NCBI GenBank assembly: GCA_017551865.1
Contig: JAFZKB010000014.1
Span: forward strand, 62,001 to 126,000
DNA from: Clostridiales bacterium
GTDB taxonomy: Bacteria > Bacillota > Clostridia > Saccharofermentanales > Saccharofermentanaceae
DNA: 64,000 bases
Reading direction: 5' to 3'
Shown here: piece after piece, positions 26,048 through 35,373 of the stretch
Layout: each line of letters opens with the position of its first letter
Position numbering within the stretch: the stretch's first letter is position 1
The notes under the pieces: model-generated
The model's database searches: none
Told to the model about the DNA's origin: nothing
The model's input: only the letters and a program-made list of their open reading frames with translations
Program-made: the position numbers and the translations under genes

Positions 26048-27039
26048 CAAAACTGCCTTGTGAGATCGTGCAGGATCTTCTACCGTTATATATTGATAAA
26101 TTAACTTCTGATGTAACTAATGGCGAGGTCGAAGCACACGTTTTAAATTGCCCTGCCTGTCAAAGTGTTTATGAAACCATGAAAAACGAAGAGGGTGGAG
26201 CACTTTCGCCGTCTGAAGCGGCATCGGAGAAAAAGCAGATCGATTTTTTGAAGAAGTACCGTTCCCGTGCAAGAGTCATCGGGCTGGCTGTGGTGCTGGC
26301 TGTGGTGGTGCTGATATTTGGTGTGCTCGTTACGAGGAATTATTTGATCGGGGAAATGAGTGAGTACGGGAAAGTCACGTATAATATCGAAGTCGTCGGA
26401 AATGAAGTGCATGTCACCGCGATCCCCGTTGACGGTAAGGATGCCATATCGGACCTGAAGTTTGAGGAAAGTGGAGACGGCTTCCTCTGGATCAGAAGCA
26501 GGATCGTAAAGGAGAGTCCTCTTCATCAGGGAATGAAGACAGAAACGTATACATATTCGTCCGCAGAACCGCTGACCATGATCCTGGCCGACTACGAAAG
26601 AACGATCGTCTGGGAGGACGGAACGGCGATATTGGATCAGACGTGGCGTATCTGGGCCACCAAACATATGTATGTCGGAGATATGTCGGCCAATGCCATG
26701 ACGGCTAATGCTTTGAATCTGCGGGAAAAGATCGGTGCATTTACAAATGAACTTCAGACAGAAAACGAACCCTACGGATGGACTATTATTTTCAGTGATC
26801 CGCTGGATAAGAAACAGGAGAAATACTATCGCTCGGAGATGAAAAAAGCGGCGTATGAAATGATTGCGCTGACTCAGAATCTGGATCATGTTTCTTTCCG
26901 CTATGTTATTGATGGGGAAGAATTTGAGGAGACGTACTATGAAAAGGATGCGTCAGAGGCGTACGGCCGGAGTATCAAAGACTGCTGGCAAAGTGTGAAG
27001 CAGTTCCAGGACTTTGTGAGATGGCTGGATCTATACTAA
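26044..27039 (+). CDS. Zinc-finger anti-sigma factor, single-pass membrane protein
   Basis: A 331-residue protein. The N-terminal region carries an H-x3-C-x2-C zinc motif (EAHVLNCPACQ, near residues 30-40), the hallmark of ZAS-type anti-sigma factors. One membrane helix lies near 78-100. About 230 residues follow, probably outside the cell, with no family I recognise. By analogy the cytoplasmic part binds the sigma factor encoded just upstream, and the outer part senses a signal. The 4-nt overlap with the sigma gene supports equal production. A terminator follows 9 nt after the stop. Confidence 0.85.
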   Translation: MTKLPCEIVQDLLPLYIDKLTSDVTNGEVEAHVLNCPACQSVYETMKNEEGGALSPSEAASEKKQIDFLKKYRSRARVIGLAVVLAVVVLIFGVLVTRNYLIGEMSEYGKVTYNIEVVGNEVHVTAIPVDGKDAISDLKFEESGDGFLWIRSRIVKESPLHQGMKTETYTYSSAEPLTMILADYERTIVWEDGTAILDQTWRIWATKHMYVGDMSANAMTANALNLREKIGAFTNELQTENEPYGWTIIFSDPLDKKQEKYYRSEMKKAAYEMIALTQNLDHVSFRYVIDGEEFEETYYEKDASEAYGRSIKDCWQSVKQFQDFVRWLDLY

Positions 27040-27047
27040 CAGGATAG

Positions 27048-27077
27048 GCCACGCGGATTGAATCCGCGTGGCTTTTT
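27048..27077 (+). terminator. Intrinsic terminator of the sigma/anti-sigma operon
   Basis: GCCACGCGGA (27048-27057) and TCCGCGTGGC (27063-27072) form a perfect 10-bp stem with loop TTGAA, followed by TTTTT. Confidence 0.9.
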
Positions 27078-27131
27078 CGTATAGAATACTACTCATATCG
27101 GGCAGACTTTAAAACTTAAGGAGAAAGTGAG

Positions 27132-27893
27132 ATGGAGTTTAGGAAGATCTTTGATACGATTCCGGATAAGTTTGATAAATACAGACCGAGATACAGCCGG
27201 GAGCTTTTTGATGATCTGATCGCATATGCGGGGATCGGACCGGGGAAAGCTGTTCTTGAGATCGGTCCGGGAACCGGTCAGGCCAGTGATCCGATCATAG
27301 AAACCGGATGCGACTATCACGCGATCGAACTTGGTGAGCATCTTTATGAAAAGATGAAAGAGAAGTATTCCGGATATCCGAATTTCTCGATCGTCAATGA
27401 TGACTTCATTACTCATGATTTTGGAAATGAAAGATTCGACATGATCTACTCGGCAGCGACGATCCAGTGGATCCCGGAGAAGATCGCGTTTCAAAAAACG
27501 TTCGAGCTTTTAAAGCCGGGCGGAGTTCTGGCTATGATGCTTACGAGCAGCGATTACAGAGAATCCAATGAAGCACTTTACGAGCAGATCCAGAAGATCT
27601 ATGACAAATACTTCAAACCGGAAGAAGAGTATAAGCAGGGATCTTTCGGCTATTCGAATGCACCGGACTACGGATATGTGGATTTCGAACGTCGTGAGTT
27701 CTATGGACAGCGTGTGATGAATGCGGAGGAATATGTGCAGTACAGCGGCACCCACTGCACGCATATGGTGATTCCCGAACCTTATAACACGAAATTCTTT
27801 GACGGTCTGAGACAGGCTGTTTTGACGGCAGGAGACAGGATCGTCTTTAAGGATACATATGTGCTTTATCTGACGAAAAAACCGCAGGCGTAG
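27132..27893 (+). CDS. Class I SAM-dependent methyltransferase
   Basis: This is a 253-residue protein with the Rossmann-type methyltransferase fold. VLEIGPGTGQAS near residue 40 is SAM motif I; a Asp/Phe-rich FDMIYSAATIQWIPE segment near residue 100 is the usual motif II/III region. ELLKPGGVLAMM is the post-II strand seen in small-molecule (Methyltransf_11) enzymes. The substrate cannot be read from the sequence. The gene follows the sigma-operon terminator, has AAGGAGA upstream of the ATG, and stands alone, so context gives no further help. Confidence 0.87.
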   Translation: MEFRKIFDTIPDKFDKYRPRYSRELFDDLIAYAGIGPGKAVLEIGPGTGQASDPIIETGCDYHAIELGEHLYEKMKEKYSGYPNFSIVNDDFITHDFGNERFDMIYSAATIQWIPEKIAFQKTFELLKPGGVLAMMLTSSDYRESNEALYEQIQKIYDKYFKPEEEYKQGSFGYSNAPDYGYVDFERREFYGQRVMNAEEYVQYSGTHCTHMVIPEPYNTKFFDGLRQAVLTAGDRIVFKDTYVLYLTKKPQA

Positions 27894-27980
27894 TTCCTTC
27901 CCCGAGACGGCATTTTGAACGGATTCCGGCTCTTTTGAAAAGGAAATAAAGAGAATCTGAAAGAAAATGATACTTTTAAT

Positions 27981-28009
27981 TGTCAGATAACATCTCGCTT
28001 TGTATAATG
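27981..28009 (+). promoter_or_regulatory. Promoter of the 28041 surface-protein gene
   Basis: TTGTCA (27981-27986), 17 bp, TATAAT (28004-28009), 31 bp before the start codon. Confidence 0.75.
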
Positions 28010-28040
28010 GCATTAGTGTGTTGTACATGGAGGTGTTGGT

Positions 28041-29762
28041 ATGAAACGATTTCTGTCTCTTTTTATTTCCTTTTGTTTGATTTTCGGATGCTTCTCAGCG
28101 ATAGTTTTGGCAGATCCTTCTTCGGAGAACGGAGAGGCGATTGAAATGGATGAGGATTCTTCGCTGAATGCCGGAGCCGTATTCACGGTCAATGAAGATG
28201 GTGTCTTGACCGGATACTCTGGTTCAAATGCTACGATTTTCATCCCGAATAATGTTGTAAAGATCGATGATTTTGTTTTCCAGGATAATAGATATCTCAC
28301 GACTGTCACTGTACCTTCATCATTAAAGGAGATAGGTGACTATGCTTTCGACAATTGTCCGAAGCTGTCGACGATTAATCTGCCGGAGGGTCTGACCAAG
28401 ATCGGAAACTCAGCATTTGCCAATTGCAAGAATTTGAACTGTACGATACCGGATTCTCTGGAAAGTATTGGTGAACTGGCATTTTACAAATGTGAGAAAC
28501 TTCAGTCGATTCATATCTCGGATAAAATCACTGTCGTCCCATTCGGTACGTTTACCTACTGTAAAAACGTAAAAACGGTCACTCTTGGAAACTCGATCGA
28601 GAAGATCGGTGAAGATGCGTTCCGTGGACTGCCACTCTGGGAAGCTGATCTGGTACTTCCTGATACACTTACTATCATTGAGGATTACGCTTTCTGTGGA
28701 GATGAAGGCCTTACTTCATTATACATGGGAGACAACGTAACAGAGCTTGGTGTATATTCTTTTGCCGACAATAAAAAACTCGAGTCTGTCCGTCTCAGCG
28801 ATGGGCTCATCCAGCTGGGCGCGTGCTCTTTTTCCGGCGCGGAATGTCTTACTTCCATTACTCTTCCTGAGAAAGTGACGATTCTGGAGGATGAGGTGCT
28901 GGCGAATTCACTGGTCACGAAACTGACGATCCCTGATTCGGTTAAGAAGATCGAGTATAGAGCGATGGCGTCAATGACAAAACTGGAAGAGGTCTTTATT
29001 GGCAACGGGGTATCAAGTATCGGAAATGAAGCCTTCGCGGATTGTACTTCGCTTACCACGCTTTATTTTTCCAAGGGATTGAAATCCTACGGAGAGGATC
29101 TTTTCAAGGGATGCGATACATCGAAAATGTTCGCATACGTATATGATGAAACCAAGGCAATCGACCTGTGCGAAGAGTACGGGATCGCTTATGAGATCGT
29201 AGATAAAAGACTTGATCCGGTCGAGGGTCTTACGGCAGAACCTGCCGGGAAAAACAAAGTAAAGCTTACATGGGAACCTGTCGAGGGGGCAGTCGGATAC
29301 CTGATCTACGGGCAGAAAAATGGAAAGTATGCCTACGTCGGCATGACGACGTTAGGTACTACGTTTACGGATAGAAACGCACTCGATACGGATTATAATT
29401 ACTACTTCGTATTCGCCTATGAATATAAGGATGGATCTATGTGGGCAGGAAAAGGAGCGCCGTATGTATTTGCCAAGGGTATCTGCCCGGCCGTAGCAAA
29501 TCTTAAGGCCATCGCCCAGAAGGGATCTGTTAAACTGACCTGGACGAAGGTTCCGGATGCCGAGGGATATCTTATCTACGGTATCCGTCCGGGTGAAAAG
29601 TATGCGCTTGTCGGAATGACCACGTTAGGGGAGACTTTCACAGATAAAAAGGCTTCCACGTCCGATTTTACTTTCTACTGGGTCTTCGCGTATCACAGAG
29701 ATGCCAACGGAAAGATGATCGCGGGTCTTACCGGTAAATACACCTATGGAAAGGCAAGATGA
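28041..29762 (+). CDS. Secreted BspA-type LRR protein with two Fn3-like repeats
   Basis: A 573-residue exported protein. The signal peptide ends near residue 25 (SAIVLADP). About twelve LRR_5/BspA-type repeats occupy roughly 50-385, with the recurring phrases IGDYAFDNCPKL, IGNSAFANC and IGNEAFADC. Two Fn3-like repeats (about 393-485 and 486-573) carry the same GYLIYG...GMTTLGTTFTD signature as the cluster at 4171-12771 and end in YTYGKAR. BspA-type repeats mediate host or matrix binding in several gut and oral bacteria; here binding is only inferred. GGAGGTG lies just before the ATG, and a good promoter precedes it. Confidence 0.9.
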   Translation: MKRFLSLFISFCLIFGCFSAIVLADPSSENGEAIEMDEDSSLNAGAVFTVNEDGVLTGYSGSNATIFIPNNVVKIDDFVFQDNRYLTTVTVPSSLKEIGDYAFDNCPKLSTINLPEGLTKIGNSAFANCKNLNCTIPDSLESIGELAFYKCEKLQSIHISDKITVVPFGTFTYCKNVKTVTLGNSIEKIGEDAFRGLPLWEADLVLPDTLTIIEDYAFCGDEGLTSLYMGDNVTELGVYSFADNKKLESVRLSDGLIQLGACSFSGAECLTSITLPEKVTILEDEVLANSLVTKLTIPDSVKKIEYRAMASMTKLEEVFIGNGVSSIGNEAFADCTSLTTLYFSKGLKSYGEDLFKGCDTSKMFAYVYDETKAIDLCEEYGIAYEIVDKRLDPVEGLTAEPAGKNKVKLTWEPVEGAVGYLIYGQKNGKYAYVGMTTLGTTFTDRNALDTDYNYYFVFAYEYKDGSMWAGKGAPYVFAKGICPAVANLKAIAQKGSVKLTWTKVPDAEGYLIYGIRPGEKYALVGMTTLGETFTDKKASTSDFTFYWVFAYHRDANGKMIAGLTGKYTYGKAR

Positions 29763-29768
29763 TCAAAA

Positions 29769-29903
29769 ATGATCACTTATCAGAAAATGAAAGAAGAACA
29801 GCTTTCGGAATTCATCGGTCTTCTTTCAAGTATGTTCTGCGATCCTTCCTACCGGAGACAGGGCATTGCCAAAGAGCTTCTGCGGAGAGTCGTGGCAGTA
29901 TAA
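29769..29903 (+). pseudogene. GNAT acetyltransferase remnant with a central deletion
   Basis: A 44-codon frame starting at ATG 29769 joins a GNAT-like beginning (MITYQKMKEEQLSEFIGLL) directly to the acetyl-CoA loop of the family (DPSYRRQGIAKELLRRV). The strands that normally separate these parts, about 60-80 residues, are missing, and the frame stops at 29903 before the rest of the fold. No ribosome binding site is evident. I read this as the scar of an internally deleted GNAT gene between the surface-protein gene and the AraC regulator. Confidence 0.6.
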
Positions 29904-29912
29904 TCTGTAAGA

Positions 29913-30785
29913 TCACTCGTCTTTTGACGGTCTTGAAGTCGAGATGTTATTCCTGGTCTTTGATTCCTCGAGAAGTCTCGTGAGCTCTTCTTCTGTATGT
30001 TCGACGGGGAGGGAATCGCCCTGTTTGGTCTCCTGATCTTTCGGAAAAGCTCTGTGGAAATACTGCTTCCTGTATTCTTCCGGTGTCAGTCCGGTCTGTT
30101 TCTTAAAGGCCTGTATGAAATGGCTCTGCGTAGAAAAAGAGAGGAACTGGGAGATGCTCAGGCAGGAATGGTCGGAATGCTTGAGCATGTGCTTGGCTGC
30201 TTCGATCTTCTTGATACGGATGAAGTCGCTGACGGATACGCCGGTCTCCTTTTTGAAAAGCTTGGAAAAATACGCATCATTTAAGCCCAGATAATCGGAA
30301 AGATCCGGTACCAGGATACGATCCTGCAAGTGGCTATAGATATATTCGATAGCACGTACCACGTGTTTGCTGAAAATATTGTCGAGACGCAGCGCCCGCA
30401 TACGGGTGCAGTAATCCTCGATGCACTGCTGCTGGATCTCGTCGAGACGTGCGGTAGAAGTGGCGGCATCGCATTTCTGGATGTAGATATCGCTTAAGGA
30501 GTAGGAGGTTTCCACATCCATGCCGTAGTTGATGCAGTAACGGGCGATCATGGCAATCGAGATGATCAGGTGATATCGTACATTCCGTAAACGGTCGGGC
30601 GAAAGTGTACCAACACCACGAAGTTCGGAGATGTGATATTCTCTGACCTGGCGCATGACCTCTTCGAGCTGGCCCGTAGCTACAAGATCGTAAAAGTCCA
30701 CTTCGTGATCGTAGGAAGATCGCACCATAAGGTGTTCTCTTTGCATAAACAATAATCTCTGAAGTTCCTGATTAACGTCGTTCAT
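29913..30785 (-). CDS. AraC family transcriptional regulator
   Basis: This is a 290-residue regulator. The C-terminal two helix-turn-helix motifs lie at about residues 155-255: LVPDLSDYLGLNDAYFSKLFKKETG is the first (here LSDYLGLNDAYFSKLF), and SQFLSFSTQSHFIQAFKKQTG leads into TPEEYRKQY, the family signature. The N-terminal 150 residues are helical and do not look like a cupin sugar-binding domain, so the inducer is unknown. A charged tail of about 40 residues ends the protein. I start at ATG 30785 with AGGAGG 7 nt upstream; the longer frame to 30893 covers the promoter region. A 12-bp repeat lies upstream. Confidence 0.9.
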   Translation of the reverse strand: MNDVNQELQRLLFMQREHLMVRSSYDHEVDFYDLVATGQLEEVMRQVREYHISELRGVGTLSPDRLRNVRYHLIISIAMIARYCINYGMDVETSYSLSDIYIQKCDAATSTARLDEIQQQCIEDYCTRMRALRLDNIFSKHVVRAIEYIYSHLQDRILVPDLSDYLGLNDAYFSKLFKKETGVSVSDFIRIKKIEAAKHMLKHSDHSCLSISQFLSFSTQSHFIQAFKKQTGLTPEEYRKQYFHRAFPKDQETKQGDSLPVEHTEEELTRLLEESKTRNNISTSRPSKDE

Positions 30786-31154
30786 AACCTGCCTCCTTCC
30801 TGATAAATACGCGTCAGACGTGGTCTTTTGCATATGCTTTGACCAGTGACAACCCCAATTGTCAAATAATCTTACACCATTATTATGACACAAAGTGCAA
30901 AATTATGGTATCGCATTTTCAAAAATGAGGTAGAATAATAATCGTAGGGGGCGGTGTGAAACAGACAACCCCAATGCCTCCGTTAGAGAAAGTTTGCCAT
31001 CTTTCTGACGCACACAACTCTAGCCCCCCGCTTGTTGACAACTTCTTGCATTTGACACGACACACTTTTGGTGCAAGAATGATTTCGTTACTTGGCCTCG
31101 TAGTTCCTGACTGCGAGGTCAATTCCTTTTTGGGGGGGATTTTCAATAATGTGA
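30786..31154. other. Structured 369-bp gap between feoB and the AraC gene, no gene seen
   Basis: No reading frame here looks like a protein. GACAACCCCAAT occurs twice in direct orientation (30848-30859 and 30964-30975, 116 bp apart); the first copy is also part of GACAA/TTGTC. TTCTTGCA (31043-31050) and TGCAAGAA (31072-31079) form an 8-bp inverted repeat. GGCCTCGTAGT (31094-31104 plus one) pairs with ACTGCGAGGTC (31110-31120) as an 11-bp hairpin with two wobble pairs and loop TCCTG. A G7 run follows at 31132-31138. None of these has a T tract, so no intrinsic terminator is claimed. The AraC promoter should lie near 30800-30900 on the minus strand. Confidence 0.6.
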
Positions 31155-33533
31155 TCAGATAAACAGGGACCCGATCGAGTAGACGGCAAAGGCGGCGATC
31201 CAGGCGATCACGCACTGGAAGACCACGATCGTGGCGGCCCACTTAATACCGAGTTCTCTTTTGACGGAAGCCACGGCCGCAACACATGGTGTGTAGAGAA
31301 GACAGAACACCAGAAGTGACATAGCGGAAAGAGGAGTCAGAAGAGGAAGTACTGCATCTCCGGAACCGACGAGTACAGTAAGGGTAGATACGACGCTTTC
31401 CTTGGCCATGAAGCCTGTGATGAGGGCGGTGGAGAATCTCCAGTCGCCAAAGCCCAGCGGAATGAAGATCGGGGCGATGTATCCGGCAATCACAGCGAGT
31501 ATACTGGTGCTGGAGTCCTCAACGAGTGTCAGGCTCGGGTCGAAAGACTGCAGGAACCAGATCACGATCGAAGCGATAAAGATGATGGTGAATGCACGCT
31601 GCAGGAAGTCTTTGGCCTTTTCCCAGAGGAGCTGGCCCACGTTCTTTGCGCCCGGCATGCGGTAGTTCGGAAGTTCCATGACAAACGGTACGGCTTTTCC
31701 TTTAAAGACGGTCCTTCGGGCAATCAGCGCCACGAGGATGCCCATGAAGATGCCGATGAAGTACAGGGCAATCATGATAAGGCCGCTGTATTTCGGGAAG
31801 AAAGTGCTTGCGAAGAATCCGTAGATCGGAAGCTTGGCCGAGCAGCTCATAAACGGTGTCAGAAGGATCGTCATCTTTCTGTCGCGCTCTGACGGGAGTG
31901 TACGTGAGGCCATAACGCCCGGGACCGTACAGCCGAAGCCGATGAGCATCGGAACGATGGAACGTCCGGAAAGACCGATCTTACGCAGAAATTTGTCCAT
32001 GACAAAGGCAATCCTTGCCATATATCCGGTATCTTCCAGAAGGGAGAGGAAGAAGAAGAGCGTGACGATGACGGGGAGGAAGGAAAGAACGCTTCCGATG
32101 CCCGTAAAGATACCGTCCACGATCAGGGATCGGACGACTTCATTGACTTCCCAGGAGATCAGGGCTTTTTCAACGACCGAGGTCAGGGCGTCGATGCCCT
32201 GTTCGAGTAATCCCTGGAAGAATGCGCCGATGACATTAAAGGTCAGGAAGAATACGGCCGCCATGATGAGGAAAAAGGCCGGGATCGCCGTGTATTTACC
32301 TGTAAGGATCTTATCTATGGTACGGCTTCGCTGGTGCTCTTTGCTTTCTTTCGGCTTGATGACGGTTCTGTCTACGAGCTTCTGGATGAAGGTGAATCGC
32401 ATATCGGCGATCGCGGCGGAACGGTCCATGCCGGATTCTTCTTCCATTTGCAGGATGATGTGCTCGAGCATATCTTTTTCATTCTGGTCGAGATTTAAGC
32501 GGTCGAGGACACGGCTGTCGCCTTCGACGAGCTTGGTCGCGGCAAAACGCTCGGGGATGCCGGCTTCTCTGGCATGATCCTCGATGAGGATCATGATACT
32601 GTGAAGACATCTGTGGATAGCGCCGCCCTTATCGTTCTCGTCGCAAAAGTCGAGACGGCCGGGGCGCTCCTGGTATTTTGCAATATGAAGAGCATGGTCC
32701 ACGAGCTCGTGGATACCTTCGTTCTTGGCAGCGGAGATCGGAACGACCGGGATGCCGAGTTCGTACTCCATCTGGTTTACGAGGATGGAACCGCCGTTTC
32801 CGCGGATCTCGTCCATCATGTTCAGTGCCAGCACCATCGGTACATTCAGCTCCATCAGCTGCATGGTCAGATAGAGATTCCTCTCGATATTGGTGGCATC
32901 TACGATGTTGATGATGCCGCAGGGCTTCTCATCGAGGATGAACTGACGAGAGACGATCTCCTCGGCAGTATATGGGGACATGCTGTAGATGCCGGGAAGA
33001 TCTGTGATCTCCGTGTTCGGATGCCCTTTGATGGCTCCGCTTTTTCTGTCTACGGTCACGCCCGGAAAATTACCGACGTGCTGGTTGCTACCGGTCAGCT
33101 GGTTAAAGAGCGTGGTCTTTCCGGAGTTCTGGTTTCCGGCAAGCGCGAAAGTCAGGCAGGTGCCGTCGGGAAGGGGATCTTCGTCGGCCTTTACGTGAAA
33201 ACGTCCGCCTTCACCGAGGCCCGGGTGGTCGATGATGATGCGGCGGTCTTTTTTCTTCTTTTTTTCTGAAGCGCTATCTGCGCCTTCCGTGTCCGGATCT
33301 TTTTCCTCGGGAAGAGGATCAATATCTATAAAGCGTGCGTCGTCGATACGAAGCGTCAGCTCATATCCGTGGATGCGAAGCTCCATCGGATCGCCCAAAG
33401 GTGCGAGTTTTTCCAGCTTTACCTTCGCTCCCGGGATCACTCCCATGTCGAGGAAATGCTGGCGCAGCGCGCCTTCACCGCCCACTTTCAGTATCGTTGC
33501 AGACTTTCCGGTTTTCAGTTCGGCCAGATTCAT
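31155..33533 (-). CDS. feoB: Ferrous iron transporter: FeoA domain fused to FeoB
   Basis: A 792-residue inner-membrane iron(II) carrier. Residues 1-72 are a complete FeoA domain (HFLDMGVIPGAKVKLEKLAP), normally a separate small protein. A lysine-rich linker follows (about 75-120). The G domain has GNQNSGKT (133-140), DLPGIYSM and NMMDE. From about 410 on, at least eight membrane helices include the two Gate regions, with SCSAKLPIYGFF as a typical FeoB stretch. FeoA-FeoB fusions occur in several anaerobes. GGGGAG precedes the ATG. The cyclophilin gene ends 53 nt upstream on the same strand; no Fur box was evident to me there. Confidence 0.95.
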   Translation of the reverse strand: MNLAELKTGKSATILKVGGEGALRQHFLDMGVIPGAKVKLEKLAPLGDPMELRIHGYELTLRIDDARFIDIDPLPEEKDPDTEGADSASEKKKKKDRRIIIDHPGLGEGGRFHVKADEDPLPDGTCLTFALAGNQNSGKTTLFNQLTGSNQHVGNFPGVTVDRKSGAIKGHPNTEITDLPGIYSMSPYTAEEIVSRQFILDEKPCGIINIVDATNIERNLYLTMQLMELNVPMVLALNMMDEIRGNGGSILVNQMEYELGIPVVPISAAKNEGIHELVDHALHIAKYQERPGRLDFCDENDKGGAIHRCLHSIMILIEDHAREAGIPERFAATKLVEGDSRVLDRLNLDQNEKDMLEHIILQMEEESGMDRSAAIADMRFTFIQKLVDRTVIKPKESKEHQRSRTIDKILTGKYTAIPAFFLIMAAVFFLTFNVIGAFFQGLLEQGIDALTSVVEKALISWEVNEVVRSLIVDGIFTGIGSVLSFLPVIVTLFFFLSLLEDTGYMARIAFVMDKFLRKIGLSGRSIVPMLIGFGCTVPGVMASRTLPSERDRKMTILLTPFMSCSAKLPIYGFFASTFFPKYSGLIMIALYFIGIFMGILVALIARRTVFKGKAVPFVMELPNYRMPGAKNVGQLLWEKAKDFLQRAFTIIFIASIVIWFLQSFDPSLTLVEDSSTSILAVIAGYIAPIFIPLGFGDWRFSTALITGFMAKESVVSTLTVLVGSGDAVLPLLTPLSAMSLLVFCLLYTPCVAAVASVKRELGIKWAATIVVFQCVIAWIAAFAVYSIGSLFI

Positions 33534-33586
33534 TTTGACTCCCCATTCTTATGTTCTTTGCCGTATTTATTGAATTATTTAAAATG

Positions 33587-34240
33587 TCAGTCGATGACGC
33601 GGATCTCCTTGATGACCGGCTGATCCTGCGGTTCTACCGCACCATTATCCCCGTAAGGAACTTCGGCCATCTTGTCGATGATCTCGATTCCTTCCGTGAC
33701 ATGTCCGAAAGCAGCGTACTGACCGTCAAGGGATGGGTAGTCGACCTGACAGATGAAGAATTCGGAAGAAGCACTGTTGTAGTTATCCGGAGTTCTGGCC
33801 ATCGAAATGGTGCCGCGGGTGTGCTTGATCGGATTGCTCTGACGGTTAGCGGAAAACTCACCGACGATGTTCTTCGGCATCTCGCCGGTCCAGTCTGCCG
33901 GAGCTCTACCTCCCTGTACCATAAAGTCTTTGATGATACGGTGGAAGGTGGAACCGTTATAGAATCCGCTCTTGGCCAGACTAATGAAATTGTTGACCGT
34001 GACCGGTGCGGAATTGGTGTCGAGCTCGAGCTTGATCGTGCCGTAGTTTTCGATCTCGATCTCTACGTGATGAGTCGGATATGTCTGCTTCTTGTAGGAT
34101 TTTGAGGAACAGGAGCTTACCATGACCAGTAACAGGATCAGGGCGCCGATGCCAAGTCCGATCAAAAGGCGTTTCAGACCGCCGTCTTCGTCTCTTCCAT
34201 ATAATAAAGTATGCAATAAACCATGGTATTTTCTGCTCAT
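33587..34240 (-). CDS. Cyclophilin-type peptidyl-prolyl isomerase, membrane-anchored
   Basis: A 217-residue protein. A basic start is followed by one hydrophobic helix (about 24-43) and a weak lipobox ending in Cys44 (VSSC). The rest is a cyclophilin domain (about 58-217), with [13 protein letters not shown] as catalytic-loop signature and a shortened C-terminal part typical of bacterial enzymes. It probably helps fold exported proteins outside the membrane. Whether it is lipidated or simply anchored by the helix cannot be decided. It lies between the rRNA pseudouridine synthase gene (34 nt gap) and feoB on the same strand. Confidence 0.92.
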   Translation of the reverse strand: MSRKYHGLLHTLLYGRDEDGGLKRLLIGLGIGALILLLVMVSSCSSKSYKKQTYPTHHVEIEIENYGTIKLELDTNSAPVTVNNFISLAKSGFYNGSTFHRIIKDFMVQGGRAPADWTGEMPKNIVGEFSANRQSNPIKHTRGTISMARTPDNYNSASSEFFICQVDYPSLDGQYAAFGHVTEGIEIIDKMAEVPYGDNGAVEPQDQPVIKEIRVID

Positions 34241-34274
34241 CTTTTTTCTTCCTTTGCTTTTAAAATTTCGTATT

Positions 34275-35246
34275 TTACAGTTTTACGTCGTAGAGCGGCT
34301 CGATCGAGAAAGATCTTCCGCTTAAGCGGTGATGGATGTTCTCCTTCGGGATCTTCCCGAAAAGAAGCGTCGATGCGAAGAGCTGCTGATAGCGCACCTT
34401 CCCGCCGCGGAGATTCCGGAAATGAAGGTTATACTGGTTCCTGCCGTAGTTTCCGTCGCCGATGATGGGATGACCGAGATGTGCGAACTGGGCGCGGATC
34501 TGATGTGTCCTTCCTGTGACGAGTTCGACTTCGATATCCGAGACATCCTCTCCGTCCGGACCGGCTCCATTATACACCTTGAGTACGCGGTAACGGGAAG
34601 TGATCGGCAGATCGCCTTCCTTCGGGATATCGTGGATAAACACGTTTCCTGTCGCGGGCTTTTCGAGATAGGCGGATACTTCCTTCATGATGGCTTCATC
34701 CTGACAGATGACATGCTCGCCGTATGTCGGGACGCCACGGACGAGACAGCGGTATCGCTTCGTGATCAGGTCCGCCTTAAAAAGCGATATCGCCTCCTCA
34801 AGGCTCTTTTTATTCTTCGCCGTGAGGATCAGTCCGCCGGTATTCATATCGATACGGTGGCAAAGGTCGAGGGTCTTGTTATGGTAATCTTTCCGGAGGA
34901 TATCGATGAGGCAGTCGCCTTCCATGCCTTTTCCGCTGTGGACAGCAAGTCCCTGACGCTTGTTGACGAGGAGAAGATCATCGGACTCGAATACGACCTT
35001 GTAGTCGTCAAATTCCGGCCTTTTCGGCTCCGCTTCCTTTTCAAAAAGAGCATCCGGGATCCATATCTCGACACGGTCACCGGTATTTACCGTCGTATCG
35101 GAAGAGATGCGCTTGCCGTTAATACGGATATCCTTGTGCTTTAACGCCTTCTGCAGGACGGCCGGGGTGAGGTTCGGGAACTCCAGGATCGCTGCGCGGA
35201 TCACCTTTTTTCCGTCGCTTTTTTCCGGAACTGTGAAGTCTCTCAT
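34275..35246 (-). CDS. RluA family pseudouridine synthase
   Basis: This is a 323-residue RNA-modifying enzyme. The N-terminal 80 residues are an S4 RNA-binding domain ([17 protein letters not shown]). The catalytic motif [14 protein letters not shown] carries the essential aspartate. [22 protein letters not shown], seen here as [18 protein letters not shown], is the second family signature. Family members RluC and RluD convert uridines in 23S rRNA; the exact sites here are unknown. The gene is first in a minus-strand run with the cyclophilin and feoB genes and divergent from the DUF1934-like gene. Confidence 0.93.
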   Translation of the reverse strand: MRDFTVPEKSDGKKVIRAAILEFPNLTPAVLQKALKHKDIRINGKRISSDTTVNTGDRVEIWIPDALFEKEAEPKRPEFDDYKVVFESDDLLLVNKRQGLAVHSGKGMEGDCLIDILRKDYHNKTLDLCHRIDMNTGGLILTAKNKKSLEEAISLFKADLITKRYRCLVRGVPTYGEHVICQDEAIMKEVSAYLEKPATGNVFIHDIPKEGDLPITSRYRVLKVYNGAGPDGEDVSDIEVELVTGRTHQIRAQFAHLGHPIIGDGNYGRNQYNLHFRNLRGGKVRYQQLFASTLLFGKIPKENIHHRLSGRSFSIEPLYDVKL

Positions 35247-35373
35247 GTAATTCTCCTTATATATAATTCTTGGCCAAAGATATTATTCACCATTTTCCCT
35301 GAAATCACAATAGAGACGGAAGGATGATTTCATGTTAAAATGTGCAGGTGCAATTCTTGATAGGAGATTTCTC

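Noticed and set aside
29759-29983. 74-codon frame at the end of the 28041 gene
   Set aside because: It is out of frame with the GNAT remnant on the same strand, which explains the sequence better, and overlaps the AraC gene.
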